The notes: generated by a model not told the origin, from the letters alone. 35,780 nucleotides of DNA from Pseudomonadota bacterium (GCA_025352885.1 JANXRZ010000203.1:1-35780), one strand, 5' to 3'. Shown: positions 1 through 8,715, numbered from the stretch's first letter. Made by a program: numbers and translations.

Positions 1-1
1 C

Positions 2-1006
2 GCTGCGCTCGCGGCAAACCTGCAGGCCGCGGATGGTGGAAGAGCCAACCTCGGATCGCCTTCCGCGGCTTCGGGATTCCCGATCAGCATCAGCAACGGG
101 CAGGTCACCTTCAGCGGCACGTTCAAGCTCTCCGATTTCCCGCAGAACACCGGCGCGTTCCGATGCTCGGATTGCGGGCCGGGCAATACGCCCGGGTTTG
201 TGCAATCGATCAGCCTGGACGGCACGATCAGCAATGGCGTGGCGACCGTGAAGATTACCGGGATCGACAACTCGGGCACGTTCTCGATTCCGCTTACACT
301 TTCGCTTGCCACTCCCCCAAATAATTTCGTTGGCGCGGTCGCTACTCCTCGGCAAGCCGGTGGAGTCGATGCGCGCTCGTTTGCTTTCTGGAACGTGCAG
401 GTGGACCCGCAGGGCAAGCTGCTCGGCGCGGGTCCCAGCGTGGGGGGGCCGCTCTCGGCCGTGGGCACCGCGACGAACACGATCCGCGGCTCGGCACCGA
501 CAGCGGGCAACCTGGTCTGGGGCAATTGGTCGGGCGCGGGCTCGCAGATCACGGATTTCAACTACACCAGCTTCACCACCAACACGAACGCATTCGAGCC
601 GTGGATCACCGGCACTGCGCCGAACACCCTTCCGCCTTCGCTCGGCACGCTGACCTACACGCCGGTCGGCAATTTCATGCAAGGGACTGGCGTACTCAAC
701 AGCGCGAGTCTTACGGCAGATTTCGTTGCCCGCTCGCTCAGCCTCGCAATGAATGCCACGAACCCCACCGCCGGCAATACGTTCCAGATGAATGCGACGA
801 CGGGGTTTTCGACGCTTAACGGCCGGTTCTCTGCCGGCTTCAATACGGTCACCTGTGCGGGTCCCTGCAATTCAGGGCAAACCCCGACGGGCGCTTTCGG
901 CGGATTCTTCGCGGGCCCGAATGCGGAAGGCGCAGGTTTGGTTTTCACCGCCGGCTTTGGTACGGGCGGCACCGGCGTGACAGGGGTGGCGGCCTTCAAG
1001 CGCTAG
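2..1006 (+). CDS. Partial Gly/Thr/Asn-rich surface-type protein (C-terminal part)
   Basis: The frame is open from the left edge to a TAG at 1004-1006, so only the last 334 residues are visible and the true start lies outside the window. An internal ATG/GTG start is unlikely to be real because the same composition continues upstream of position 200. The protein is rich in Gly, Thr, Asn, Ser and Phe and poor in charge, as in secreted beta-rich proteins. It has two close cysteine pairs (CSDC near visible residue 54 and CAGPC near 289). It ends with GAFGGFFAGPNAEGAG and a final short strand ending AAFKR. That ending resembles the terminal beta-barrel (TbpB-like) segment seen in some FecR-domain or lipoprotein-type surface proteins of betaproteobacteria. 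The family assignment is tentative; the exported character is better supported than the function. Confidence 0.6.
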   Translation, partial: AALAANLQAADGGRANLGSPSAASGFPISISNGQVTFSGTFKLSDFPQNTGAFRCSDCGPGNTPGFVQSISLDGTISNGVATVKITGIDNSGTFSIPLTLSLATPPNNFVGAVATPRQAGGVDARSFAFWNVQVDPQGKLLGAGPSVGGPLSAVGTATNTIRGSAPTAGNLVWGNWSGAGSQITDFNYTSFTTNTNAFEPWITGTAPNTLPPSLGTLTYTPVGNFMQGTGVLNSASLTADFVARSLSLAMNATNPTAGNTFQMNATTGFSTLNGRFSAGFNTVTCAGPCNSGQTPTGAFGGFFAGPNAEGAGLVFTAGFGTGGTGVTGVAAFKR

Positions 1007-1040
1007 CAACGCTAGTACACTGGGCGGCACGAGGATTCCA

Positions 1041-1526
1041 GTGACCCGCTTCGCACCGCTTCTCTTTCTTCTGGCACTCGGCCTGCCGCCGGGCGGACAG
1101 TCTTTCGCGCAGGCGCCGGTCGGCCGCTCGAGCGGCCAGATGCTTTACCTGCCCATCTATTCGCACGTGTGGCATGGCGACCTCGACGGCCGCGGGGAGC
1201 CCGCCAAGGCGCTCGTGTCCATATCGGTCAGCATCCGCAACACCGACCCGGCAAAACCGATCCGCATCAGCTCGGCGCAGTATTTCGACACGGACGGCAA
1301 GCGCTTGCGCGAATACGTGACTTCGCCGCGGACCATCGCGCCCATGGCGACTTACGAGCTCTTCATCCCGCGAAGCGACGACACGGGCGGGTCCGGCGCG
1401 AATTTCGTCATCGTCTGGCGCGCCGATGCGCCGGCGAGCCCGCCGATCGTGGAGGGGTTCCACGCGAACCTTCCCGCGGGCCGGTCCATCGCCTTTACGA
1501 CGACCGCCCGCCCGATTCCGGATTAA
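1041..1526 (+). CDS. Exported DUF3124 protein
   Basis: This is a 161-residue protein starting with GTG. The N-terminus is a signal peptide: MTR, a hydrophobic run LLFLLALGL, then cleavage probably after SFA-Q near residue 24. The mature part has the DUF3124 signature: MLYLPIYSHVWHGD, a strand with SVSIRNTDPAKPIRI, QYFDTDGKRLREY, and the late block ANFVIVWRAD. The family is a single beta-rich periplasmic domain of unknown function, and the length fits. It lies 34 bases after the upstream partial gene on the same strand and converges with the potassium channel gene, leaving only three bases between the stops. A TACACT hexamer at 1016-1021 could be a -10 element, but nothing else supports it. 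No function is assigned. Confidence 0.8.
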   Translation: MTRFAPLLFLLALGLPPGGQSFAQAPVGRSSGQMLYLPIYSHVWHGDLDGRGEPAKALVSISVSIRNTDPAKPIRISSAQYFDTDGKRLREYVTSPRTIAPMATYELFIPRSDDTGGSGANFVIVWRADAPASPPIVEGFHANLPAGRSIAFTTTARPIPD

Positions 1527-1529
1527 ACC

Positions 1530-2561
1530 TCAGGCGGCGACGAGCTTTTCCAGCGCGGCGCGTCCTTCCGGGTTCACCATCACGACAAGGGTGCTCCCCG
1601 GGCCGATGGCATGCTCCTTGGGCGGATTAAATTGCCAGTGATCCGACGAGCGCACCGCCAGGAGGACATAGTCGCGCGACTCCGTGACGACTTCTCCGAG
1701 CGTCCTTTTCGCAAAGCCCAAAGGGATCGGAACCTCCTCCACGCGCAGCCGGTTGTCCGTACGCAGCATTTCGTCCAGGAAATTGACCACCGCAGGACGC
1801 ACCATGCTCGAGGCGATGCGCATGCCCCCGGTGAAGTCGGGGGAAACGATCGCATCCGCCCCCACGCGCTTCAATTTGTCGATGTTGCGCACCTCGTGGC
1901 ACCGGGCGACGACGCGCAAGGCCGGATTCAGCTGCTTGGCCGAGAGCGTGATGAGGAGGTTCTTGCCGTCGTCTCCTGTGACCGCAAACAGGCCCGCGGC
2001 CCGCTCGATGCCGGCCCGGCGCAGGACGTCGTCGTCCGAACTGTCGCCATGCAGCGTCAACGTGCGCGCGTATTTTTCGCGGAAGGTGTCGATGGCGGGC
2101 TGCGCATCCTCGACGGCGACAAACGCGCGATCGGTCACATGGAGCTCATGCGCCACGTTCGTGCCCACGCGCCCGATGCCGCAGATGATGTAGTGGTTCT
2201 TCAACTTGTCGATGCGGTCCTGCATGCGTCGCCTCCTGAGCGCTTCGTTTAGGTCGCCTTCGAGGATGAAGGCAGTCAGCTTGGATGTTGCGTAAGTCAC
2301 CGTTGCAATGCCCACGGTGGCGATCACCATGAGGAAGATGCGCCCGCCCGGGCTGTGCGTGAGGTCGATCGTCTCGCCGAAGCCGATGGTTGCCACCGTG
2401 ATGAAGGTCATGTAGACGGCGTCAAGCAGCGAGGCCTTGTAGTCCGAGACGATCCAGAAGCCCGTCGAGCCGACCACCATGACCGCGAGGAACATGAACA
2501 GGGGCTTATGGAATGCGCGGACAAAGCGGACCGGCAGGCTGGTCGGCGCCAGCCGAATCAT
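1530..2561 (-). CDS. Two-TM potassium channel with TrkA-N (RCK) domain
   Basis: This is a 343-residue ion channel. Helix 1 is at about residues 21-40, the pore loop carries the selectivity filter TIGFGE at 58-63, and helix 2 is at about 74-100. A cytoplasmic Rossmann domain follows with the nucleotide motif GIGRVG at 128-133, then a TrkA-C-like end. This is the architecture of MthK/Kch-type channels, in which ligand binding to the RCK ring opens the pore. The reading frame extends 23 codons further upstream, but I chose the ATG at 2561 because it overlaps the stop of the DUF2062 gene as ATGA, a standard coupling arrangement. The filter has Phe where many potassium channels have Tyr, a known variant. 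Ligand and physiological role cannot be read from the sequence. Confidence 0.9.
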   Translation of the reverse strand: MIRLAPTSLPVRFVRAFHKPLFMFLAVMVVGSTGFWIVSDYKASLLDAVYMTFITVATIGFGETIDLTHSPGGRIFLMVIATVGIATVTYATSKLTAFILEGDLNEALRRRRMQDRIDKLKNHYIICGIGRVGTNVAHELHVTDRAFVAVEDAQPAIDTFREKYARTLTLHGDSSDDDVLRRAGIERAAGLFAVTGDDGKNLLITLSAKQLNPALRVVARCHEVRNIDKLKRVGADAIVSPDFTGGMRIASSMVRPAVVNFLDEMLRTDNRLRVEEVPIPLGFAKRTLGEVVTESRDYVLLAVRSSDHWQFNPPKEHAIGPGSTLVVMVNPEGRAALEKLVAA

Positions 2562-3121
2562 CGCTTCGCGCCCCGCTTCGAACGCTCGCGGCAGCGCGAG
2601 CGCCACGCGAGCGAAACCTGGATGCGCCACGCGAGGAGCACACCGAAGTAGCCAATGGCCGCAAGCGACAGCCCGAGCGCGACGAGCCCGACGCCGAGCG
2701 GCTTACCGAGCGACAGGCACCAGTGGAAGAGGGCGATAGTCGAATCCCACAGGTGCAGCCAGTCCATCTCGAACGTGGTTACCTCCACCACGCCCGACTG
2801 CCCGCCGATCAGCAGGCGCCCGTATTCATAGGCAAGCAAGTAGAGCGGCACGATCGTGAGCGGATTCGTGTAGAGCGTTGTGAGCAACGCGACCGGCAGG
2901 TTCACGTGCAGGGGGATGGAAAGCAGCAGAGCCGTGAGCATTTGGAGCGGTCCAGGCACGAGGCCCGCGAATAAACCCAGCGCAACGCCGCCGGCCACCG
3001 AATGACGGTTCAGGTGCCACAGGTTCGGGTGCTGCAGGAAAGGTGCGAAGCGGCCTAGCCAGCGGTGTTCGCTGATCGAAGCGGCGGTCGGCAGGTGCCT
3101 GCGGAAGTATTTGCGCGGCAT
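2558..3121 (-). CDS. DUF2062 domain membrane protein
   Basis: This is a 187-residue protein. The N-terminus MPRKYFRRHLP leads into the conserved segment around HPNLWHLNRHSVAGGVALGL. Hydrophobic segments follow at about residues 45-85 and the pattern TTLYTNPLTIVPLY near 84-97, both typical of DUF2062. A final membrane helix lies near residues 145-165 and the tail is Arg-rich (RSRCRERSKRGAKR). The family is common in proteobacteria and its function is not established. It is the first gene of a two-gene minus-strand unit; its TGA overlaps the channel's ATG, so both are probably translated together. It is divergent from comEC with 74 bases between the start codons. A TAGAAT hexamer on the minus strand (3176-3181) could be its -10. 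Confidence 0.85.
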   Translation of the reverse strand: MPRKYFRRHLPTAASISEHRWLGRFAPFLQHPNLWHLNRHSVAGGVALGLFAGLVPGPLQMLTALLLSIPLHVNLPVALLTTLYTNPLTIVPLYLLAYEYGRLLIGGQSGVVEVTTFEMDWLHLWDSTIALFHWCLSLGKPLGVGLVALGLSLAAIGYFGVLLAWRIQVSLAWRSRCRERSKRGAKR

Positions 3122-3195
3122 AGTCCGTAGGGGGGTCAGCCGGTTGCGATCCGGATCGTTATGGGAGCCTGTCGATTCTACGCGGGCCCCCGCTC

Positions 3196-5580
3196 GTGGA
3201 GGCGTCCCGTCTTGCGCCCGTCGCTTCTATGACCGCGTTCATCGTCGCTTTCGCGGTTGGAATCTGGTGTCTGCAGCAGCAGGCGGTGCTGCCCTCGTTA
3301 CCATCTTCGACGCTCTTATTGATTGCCGGAGCGGCCTGCGCAGGGCTGTTTGCCGTGCGCCCCTTGCGGCGGCTGCTCTTTTGCCTTGCCGGGTTTGCGC
3401 TCGGATTCTGCTGGGCGGCGGTCATCGGCCACTTGCACATGGCCGATCGCCTTTCACCCGATCTGGAAGGCCGCGATTTCGTCGTAGCCGGCGTAGTCGC
3501 AAGCCTTCCGGCCATCGGCGAGCGCGGCGTGCGATTCGAGTTCGACATCGAGAGCGTGCAAGGCGCGAACGTGAAGCTGCCCGGCAAGGTGCTGCTCTCG
3601 TGGTACGGGAGCGGCTTTGGCCCGTCGGCCGACGAATCGGCGGCGGCACTCGAAGACGCGTTCGGCATCCATCCGGGCGAACGCTGGCTCTTTACCGTGC
3701 GCCTCAAGCGCCCGCATGGAAGCGTCAACCCCCAGGGCTTCGACTACGAAGCGTGGCTCATGGAGCGCGGGCTGGGCGCAACGGGCTATGTGCGCCAGCG
3801 TGGCGAGCAAAAGAAAATCGGCGAGCGGAACCTGCCGAGCGATTACATCGAGCGAATAAGGGAGGGCGTGCGCACGCGCTTTGTCGGCGTACTGGGCGAA
3901 TCGACCACGGCGGGCGTGCTGATCGCGCTCGCGGTCGGCGACCAACGGGCGATCGACAACGAGGACTGGCGCTTGTTCAGCCGCACCGGCGTGACTCATC
4001 TAATGTCGATCTCCGGCCTGCACGTGACCTTGATCTCAGGGCTGGTGGCAGCGCTGGCTTCTTTCGGGTGGCGACGCAGCCCGTCGCTCGTACTGCGGCT
4101 CCCCGCGCGTAAAGCCGCCGCGGTCGCCGGCACCCTTGCGGCTCTCACCTACACGCTGCTCGCGGGCTTCGGTGTGCCGGCGCAACGCACGTTTTTCATG
4201 GTCGCGGCTGTGGCAGCAGCCCTGTGGTCCGGGCGCATTTCGTCACCCTCACGCGTGCTGGCGCTTGCATTGCTTGCCGTGTTGCTGGTCGACCCGTGGG
4301 CGGTGCTCGCCGCCGGATTCTGGCTTTCCTTCGGCGCCGTGGCGTTGATCTTTTACGTGTCGCAAGGATGGACTGGCAGGGAGTCCTGGCTGCGCCAATG
4401 GGCGAGCGTGCAGTGGGCGATTACCGTCGGCCTTGCGCCAGCTGCGTTGCTGTTGTTTTCCCAGGTGTCATTGGTGGGCCCGCTCGCCAATGCTGTTGCG
4501 ATTCCAGCGGTCAGCGCGATCATCACGCCGCTTGCGCTTATCTGCGCCATCGTGCGCTTCGACCCATTGCTGAAATTCGCCGACCTGCTGACCGGCTGGC
4601 TCATGCACTTCCTCGAATGGTGCGACTCGTTGCCGTTGGCGCTCTGGCAGCAGCCGGTGCCGCCGATCTGGACCGTCTGCATCGCAACGATCGGCGTTGT
4701 TTGGCTGCTGGCCCCGAGGGGGCTCGCCTCCCGCTGGCTGGGGCTGCTCTTGTTCCTGCCTGTGCTTCTAGTCCAGCCCCCGCGCCCGTTGCCAGGCGAA
4801 GCGTGGATCACGACCCTCGACGTGGGTCAGGGGCTCTCGGTGTTGGTCCGCACGGCTGAACATTCGTTGCTATACGACGCCGGTCCGGCTTACGGCAACG
4901 ATTCGGACAGCGGCGAGCGCATCGTCGCCCCCTACCTGCGTGCCGTCGGGTCCATTCCGCTGGACGCGATGGTCGTCACGCACAACGACATCGATCACAG
5001 TGGGGGCGCGCTGTCGGTTCTCACCAGCGTGCCGGTGCTCGACTTCGCCTCGTCATTGGAACGGGCGAACCCGATCGTCGCGGCTGCGGCCTCCGCCCGA
5101 CGGTGCCTGCGCGGGGATAGGTGGACATGGGATGGCGTGGACTTCGCCTTCCTGCATCCCTCGACGGGGGATTACTCGAACGCCGGCTTGAAGATCAACA
5201 ACCTTTCATGCGTCCTGCGTGTGTCCGGACCCAATGGATCCATGCTGCTGACCGGCGACATCGAAAAAGCCGCGGAAGCGCTGCTCGTCGAACGGGAGGG
5301 GCCGGCGCTGAAGTCCGACGTCCTGCTGGCGCCGCATCATGGCAGCCGAACTTCATCGACGGAAGAATTCCTGGTCGCGGCGCGTCCCGAGGTCGTCGTC
5401 GTGCCGGTCGGGTACCGAAACCGGTTCGGCCATCCGCGTGCAGATGTACTCGGGCGCTATGCGGATGTCGGGGCCCGCGTGCTGCGGACCGACCTGGACG
5501 GCGCGGTGACGCTGCGTTTTTCAGGCGGTAACGTTACCGCGCAAGGCGAGCGGGCGGCCGTCCCCCGCTACTGGCGGTAA
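3196..5580 (+). CDS. comEC: ComEC/Rec2 DNA-uptake channel
   Basis: This is a 794-residue inner-membrane protein that carries transforming DNA across the cytoplasmic membrane. Three parts are visible. An N-terminal membrane and OB-like (DUF4131) region spans about residues 1-220. A polytopic Competence domain starts around residue 225 with the hallmark SISGLH near 271. The C-terminal metallo-beta-lactamase-like domain begins at LDVGQGL near 541 and has THNDIDHSGG at about 594-603, TGDIEKA near 690 and APHHGS near 711. The HxxxDH metal motif is intact, so the nuclease-like domain may be active. Length is normal. The start is uncertain: GTG at 3196 or ATG at 3229, neither with a clear Shine-Dalgarno sequence. 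Other competence genes are not nearby, which is usual for scattered competence loci. Confidence 0.95.
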   Translation: MEASRLAPVASMTAFIVAFAVGIWCLQQQAVLPSLPSSTLLLIAGAACAGLFAVRPLRRLLFCLAGFALGFCWAAVIGHLHMADRLSPDLEGRDFVVAGVVASLPAIGERGVRFEFDIESVQGANVKLPGKVLLSWYGSGFGPSADESAAALEDAFGIHPGERWLFTVRLKRPHGSVNPQGFDYEAWLMERGLGATGYVRQRGEQKKIGERNLPSDYIERIREGVRTRFVGVLGESTTAGVLIALAVGDQRAIDNEDWRLFSRTGVTHLMSISGLHVTLISGLVAALASFGWRRSPSLVLRLPARKAAAVAGTLAALTYTLLAGFGVPAQRTFFMVAAVAAALWSGRISSPSRVLALALLAVLLVDPWAVLAAGFWLSFGAVALIFYVSQGWTGRESWLRQWASVQWAITVGLAPAALLLFSQVSLVGPLANAVAIPAVSAIITPLALICAIVRFDPLLKFADLLTGWLMHFLEWCDSLPLALWQQPVPPIWTVCIATIGVVWLLAPRGLASRWLGLLLFLPVLLVQPPRPLPGEAWITTLDVGQGLSVLVRTAEHSLLYDAGPAYGNDSDSGERIVAPYLRAVGSIPLDAMVVTHNDIDHSGGALSVLTSVPVLDFASSLERANPIVAAAASARRCLRGDRWTWDGVDFAFLHPSTGDYSNAGLKINNLSCVLRVSGPNGSMLLTGDIEKAAEALLVEREGPALKSDVLLAPHHGSRTSSTEEFLVAARPEVVVVPVGYRNRFGHPRADVLGRYADVGARVLRTDLDGAVTLRFSGGNVTAQGERAAVPRYWR

Positions 5581-5583
5581 TCC

Positions 5584-5589
5584 TATAAT
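5584..5589 (+). promoter_or_regulatory. -10 TATAAT of a putative leaderless promoter
   Basis: A perfect TATAAT is separated from the hydrolase ATG at 5596 by exactly six bases, GGCCGC. RNA polymerase normally starts about seven bases after the -10, which would place +1 at the A of the ATG. I see no good -35 at 16-18 bases upstream and no Shine-Dalgarno sequence. The same geometry recurs at relA and ppx. Confidence 0.55.
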
Positions 5590-5595
5590 GGCCGC

Positions 5596-6465
5596 ATGGA
5601 ACCCACCCAACGCACCGTCCAATGCGCCTCCCTGAAAGGCCTCCACAAGATCGCGTACCTGGAGTGGGGCGACCCCGAAAATACCAATGTGCTCGTCTGC
5701 GTCCACGGCCTGACCCGGTGCGCGAGGGATTTCGACACGCTCGGCCTGGCGCTTTCCAGTAACTATCGCGTCATTTGCCCGGACGTTGCCGGGCGGGGAC
5801 ATTCGGACTGGCTTGCCGACCCGATGCTCTACGGCATTCCGCAATATGTCTCCGACATGGTTACGCTCATTGCCCGCCTCGATGTGCCGAAAGTCGATTG
5901 GGTGGGCACCTCGATGGGCGGCCTGATCGGGATGGCGCTGGCCTCGCTGCCCGACTCCCCGATTGCAAAGCTCGTCCTTAACGACGCCGGACCGGTCGTC
6001 ACCAAAGTGTCGCTCGAGCGTATTGCAACCTACGTCGGCAGCGCGCCTGTTTTTCCGGACATGGCGAGCGCGGTCAAATATGTGCGAGCGGTCAGCGCCA
6101 CCTTCGGCCCGCATTCCGACGACGAATGGCGCTTCCTGGCTGAAGTGGTCGTCAGGAAGCAGGCCGACGGCGGCTTTCGCATGCATTACGACCCTCGCCT
6201 GGCCGAGCCTTTCAAGCGCGAAATGCCCGCCGGCGACCTCGAACTTTGGCCCCTGTATGACGCTATCCGTTGCCCGGTCATGGTGCTGCGCGGCGAAAGC
6301 TCGGACCTGCTCAGGCGGGAAACCTGCGCCGAGATGGAAAAACGAGGGCCCAGAGCCAGGATCGTAGAAGTTAAAGGGGTCGGGCACGCCCCGACGCTCA
6401 TGCACGTCGACCAGATTGAGCCGGTGACCCGGTTCCTGCTCGCCAGGCAGGGACTTACACCTTGA
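5596..6465 (+). CDS. Alpha/beta hydrolase
   Basis: This is a 289-residue single-domain alpha/beta hydrolase without a signal peptide, so probably cytoplasmic. The oxyanion-hole segment VHGLTR is at about 36-41. The nucleophile elbow GTSMGG places the catalytic Ser at 106. The acid is probably Asp237 in GESSDLL, and the His is 264 in VGHAPTL. Between core and lid lies an insertion of about 80 residues. The sequence resembles the general hydrolase group often placed next to comEC or relA in betaproteobacteria. The substrate cannot be inferred; the family includes esterases, haloalkane dehalogenases and C-C bond hydrolases. It starts 15 bases after comEC, but its own -10 lies in that gap, so it can be transcribed independently. 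Confidence 0.85.
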   Translation: MEPTQRTVQCASLKGLHKIAYLEWGDPENTNVLVCVHGLTRCARDFDTLGLALSSNYRVICPDVAGRGHSDWLADPMLYGIPQYVSDMVTLIARLDVPKVDWVGTSMGGLIGMALASLPDSPIAKLVLNDAGPVVTKVSLERIATYVGSAPVFPDMASAVKYVRAVSATFGPHSDDEWRFLAEVVVRKQADGGFRMHYDPRLAEPFKREMPAGDLELWPLYDAIRCPVMVLRGESSDLLRRETCAEMEKRGPRARIVEVKGVGHAPTLMHVDQIEPVTRFLLARQGLTP

Positions 6466-6548
6466 AACACTTTGTTACCGAAACCGTGCGTGGTTCTTGC
6501 TACCCTTAATCGCGGCCCCTTTTGCAACGCGGTTCCTTGCGGACGACC

Positions 6549-6983
6549 ATGCAAACCCCATCCAGAAGCGCACTGAAATTCAAGGTTCTTGCCACAGCCG
6601 TGGTGATAGGCGCGCTGGCGAGCCAGTCCGTGTTCGCGCAGCACCGGCATTTCCGCGGCGGACCGCGCGTGGGCGTTTACATCGGGGCGCCCGTGTTGGC
6701 TTATTCGTTCTACCGCCCGTATTACTACGCGCCGTACTATTACCCGCCGGCGTACTACCCGCCCGTGGTCGTTGCTCCTGTTGCGCCGCCGACTTATGTC
6801 GAGCAGCCCCAGCCGCTGATGCAACAAGGGCCGGTTTATCAGCCTGAGCCGCAGCAGCAATATGCGCCGCAATCCGGCAGCGGCAACATGTGGTACTACT
6901 GCGCCGATTCCCGGACCTATTATCCGTACGTGAAGTCGTGCCCCGCCGGATGGCAGCAAGTCACGCCGCAACCCCAGAGCTGA
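6549..6983 (+). CDS. Small exported Tyr/Pro-rich protein
   Basis: This is a 144-residue protein. The ATG at 6549 is preferred over an in-frame TTG at 6522. A signal peptide covers about residues 1-31, ending SQSVFA-Q. The mature protein has a Tyr/Pro-rich middle with repeated YY and PP (PYYYAPYYYPPAYYPP) and a Gln/Pro linker. The C-terminal motif MWYYCADSRTYYPYV, followed by CPAGWQ, has a Cys pair likely to form a disulfide. This end motif is common in small envelope proteins of beta- and gammaproteobacteria with no known function. The next gene starts five bases after its stop, so the two are very likely co-transcribed. Confidence 0.8.
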   Translation: MQTPSRSALKFKVLATAVVIGALASQSVFAQHRHFRGGPRVGVYIGAPVLAYSFYRPYYYAPYYYPPAYYPPVVVAPVAPPTYVEQPQPLMQQGPVYQPEPQQQYAPQSGSGNMWYYCADSRTYYPYVKSCPAGWQQVTPQPQS

Positions 6984-6988
6984 ACAAC

Positions 6989-7552
6989 ATGAACAAGACC
7001 CTTAGATATTCCCCATTGCTGGGTGTGCTCCTGCTGGGCGCCTGCGCGACGATGCCCAACGGCCCGGGCGTGATGGCGCTGCCCGGTACGGGCAAGAGCT
7101 TCGATGAGTTCCGGGCGAACGATGCGGAGTGCCGGCAGTACGCCAGTTCGCAGCTGGGCGCTGATCCGAACGATGTGGCCGCGAACAGCGCAATAGGCAG
7201 CGCGGCTGTCGGCGCCGGGGTGGGTGCCCTTGCCGGCGCGCTCATTGGCGGTTCCCGTGGGGCGGGCGTCGGCGCGGGTACGGGACTCGTTTTCGGCGCT
7301 GCCTCAGGTGCAGGCAGCGGCCAGCATGCCGGCCGCACGGCGCAGCAACGTTACGACTTCGGTTACCAGCAGTGCATGTATGCCCGCGGCAACAAGATTC
7401 CGTTGTCCGGCCGGATGGAGGCGCCACGTTATGCCTCGCCCCCTCCCGCACCGGCCGCTTACGCGCCTCCGCCTCCGGGTTACGGTCCGCCGTCGGGCTA
7501 CAACCAACCCCCGCAGGGCGCGTATTACCCGCCGCCGCCGCCCCCGAGGTGA
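6989..7552 (+). CDS. Glycine-zipper lipoprotein with Pro-rich tail
   Basis: This is a 187-residue envelope protein. The ATG at 6989 begins a lipoprotein signal with lipobox LLGAC, so Cys19 would be lipidated. After a short acidic segment (SFDEFRANDAECRQYA) comes a glycine-zipper region at about 68-115, with GxxxG-type repeats such as GALAGALIGGSRGAGVGAG that could insert into or oligomerise at a membrane. Then comes RYDFGYQQCMYARGN, and a tail rich in Pro, Tyr and Gly (about 140-187) ending in a run of prolines. Similar proteins are annotated as glycine-zipper family or YMGG-like lipoproteins. The frame extends upstream inside the previous gene, but the lipobox fixes the start. A terminator follows. 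Confidence 0.85.
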   Translation: MNKTLRYSPLLGVLLLGACATMPNGPGVMALPGTGKSFDEFRANDAECRQYASSQLGADPNDVAANSAIGSAAVGAGVGALAGALIGGSRGAGVGAGTGLVFGAASGAGSGQHAGRTAQQRYDFGYQQCMYARGNKIPLSGRMEAPRYASPPPAPAAYAPPPPGYGPPSGYNQPPQGAYYPPPPPPR

Positions 7553-7599
7553 CGAAGCGGCTCGATCGCGGATAAGGACTATCGCGACCGGGCAATCAG

Positions 7600-7644
7600 G
7601 CCCGACAGGACCGCCGGATTTCCGGCGAGACTGGCGGGCTTTTT
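7600..7644 (+). terminator. Rho-independent terminator
   Basis: An imperfect hairpin has outer arms GCCCG/CGGGC, then CAG/CTG, and inner arms CCGG/CCGG around ATTT, followed by TTTTT and an A/T-rich tail. It closes the envelope-protein pair and lies 22 bases before the paaA -10. Confidence 0.8.
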
Positions 7645-7665
7645 ATTTGCGGCAAAGGGCGCTCG

Positions 7666-7671
7666 TATAAT
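7666..7671 (+). promoter_or_regulatory. -10 element of the paa operon promoter
   Basis: A perfect TATAAT lies 33 bases upstream of the paaA ATG, just after a terminator. The -35 region at 17-base spacing (TTATTT) is weak, which would fit an activator-dependent or repressor-controlled promoter. No clear operator palindrome is visible next to it. Confidence 0.5.
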
Positions 7672-7704
7672 CGGGCATCACTCAGCGCACGCGAGGCCGG
7701 ACGG

Positions 7705-8715
7705 ATGTACACGCAATCGATGGACACGCAGCCCGACCGGAGCGCGCCCGCCGAAAAGGGGCCTGCGACGGTCATGGGGCCCGAGGAGCAGCGATTCCAG
7801 GCCACCGTGGACGCCGAAGGGAAGATCGAGCCGCGAGACTGGATGCCGGAGGCCTATCGCAAAACGCTGCTTCGCCAGATCTCGCAGCATGCGCATTCCG
7901 AAATCATCGGGATGCTGCCCGAAGGCAACTGGATCTCTCGAGCCCCCTCGCTCAAGCGCAAGGCCATCCTCATCGCCAAGGTCCAGGACGAGGCCGGCCA
8001 CGGGCTTTACCTTTACAGCGCGGCCGAGACGCTCGGACAGTCGCGCGACCAGATGATGGCCGCGCTGCACACGGGTCGCGCGAAGTACTCCTCCATCTTC
8101 AACTATCCGACGCTTACATGGGCTGACGTCGGCGCAATCGGCTGGCTGGTCGACGGCGCGGCGATCATGAACCAGATTCCGCTATGCCGATGCTCGTACG
8201 GTCCGTACGCCCGCGCGATGATCCGCGTCTGCAAGGAAGAGTCGTTTCATCAGCGGCAAGGCTTCGACATCATGCTTTCGCTTTGCAAGGGAACTGCCTC
8301 GCAGAAGGCCATGGCGCAGGATGCGCTGGACCGCTGGTGGTGGCCGGTACTGGCGATGTTCGGGCCGCCGGATGCCGACTCCGTACACTCCGGTCAGTCC
8401 GCGAAGTGGAAGATCAAGCGCGTATCGAACGACGAGCTCAGGCAGAAATTCGTCGATGTCACGGTGCCGCAGGCCGAGTTGCTGGGGCTGCGCATCCCCG
8501 ATGACCACCTCGAATGGAACGCCGAACGGAATCATTACGACTACGGCGCGATCGACTGGGACGACTTCTGGCGCGTGGTCAACGGCGACGGCCCGTGCAA
8601 CAAGGAAAGGCTCGCTACGCGCGTCAAGGCTTATGAAAACGGGCAGTGGGTGCGCGATGCGGCCGTTGCTTATGCCAACAAACAGAAAGCCCGGCAGCAC
8701 AAGGAGGCCGCATGA
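7705..8715 (+). CDS. paaA: Phenylacetyl-CoA epoxygenase catalytic subunit PaaA
   Basis: PaaA is the di-iron subunit of the 1,2-phenylacetyl-CoA epoxidase, which inserts oxygen into the CoA-activated aromatic ring in aerobic phenylacetate degradation. The 336 residues contain both carboxylate-bridged metal motifs of the ferritin-like four-helix fold: DEAGH, with E96 and H99, and EESFH, with E179 and H182. The family blocks around [16 protein letters not shown] and the C-terminal [12 protein letters not shown] are intact. Relative to the E. coli protein there is a short N-terminal extension of about 20 residues. It heads an uninterrupted paaABCDE operon, and its TGA overlaps the paaB ATG. Confidence 0.97.
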   Translation: MYTQSMDTQPDRSAPAEKGPATVMGPEEQRFQATVDAEGKIEPRDWMPEAYRKTLLRQISQHAHSEIIGMLPEGNWISRAPSLKRKAILIAKVQDEAGHGLYLYSAAETLGQSRDQMMAALHTGRAKYSSIFNYPTLTWADVGAIGWLVDGAAIMNQIPLCRCSYGPYARAMIRVCKEESFHQRQGFDIMLSLCKGTASQKAMAQDALDRWWWPVLAMFGPPDADSVHSGQSAKWKIKRVSNDELRQKFVDVTVPQAELLGLRIPDDHLEWNAERNHYDYGAIDWDDFWRVVNGDGPCNKERLATRVKAYENGQWVRDAAVAYANKQKARQHKEAA

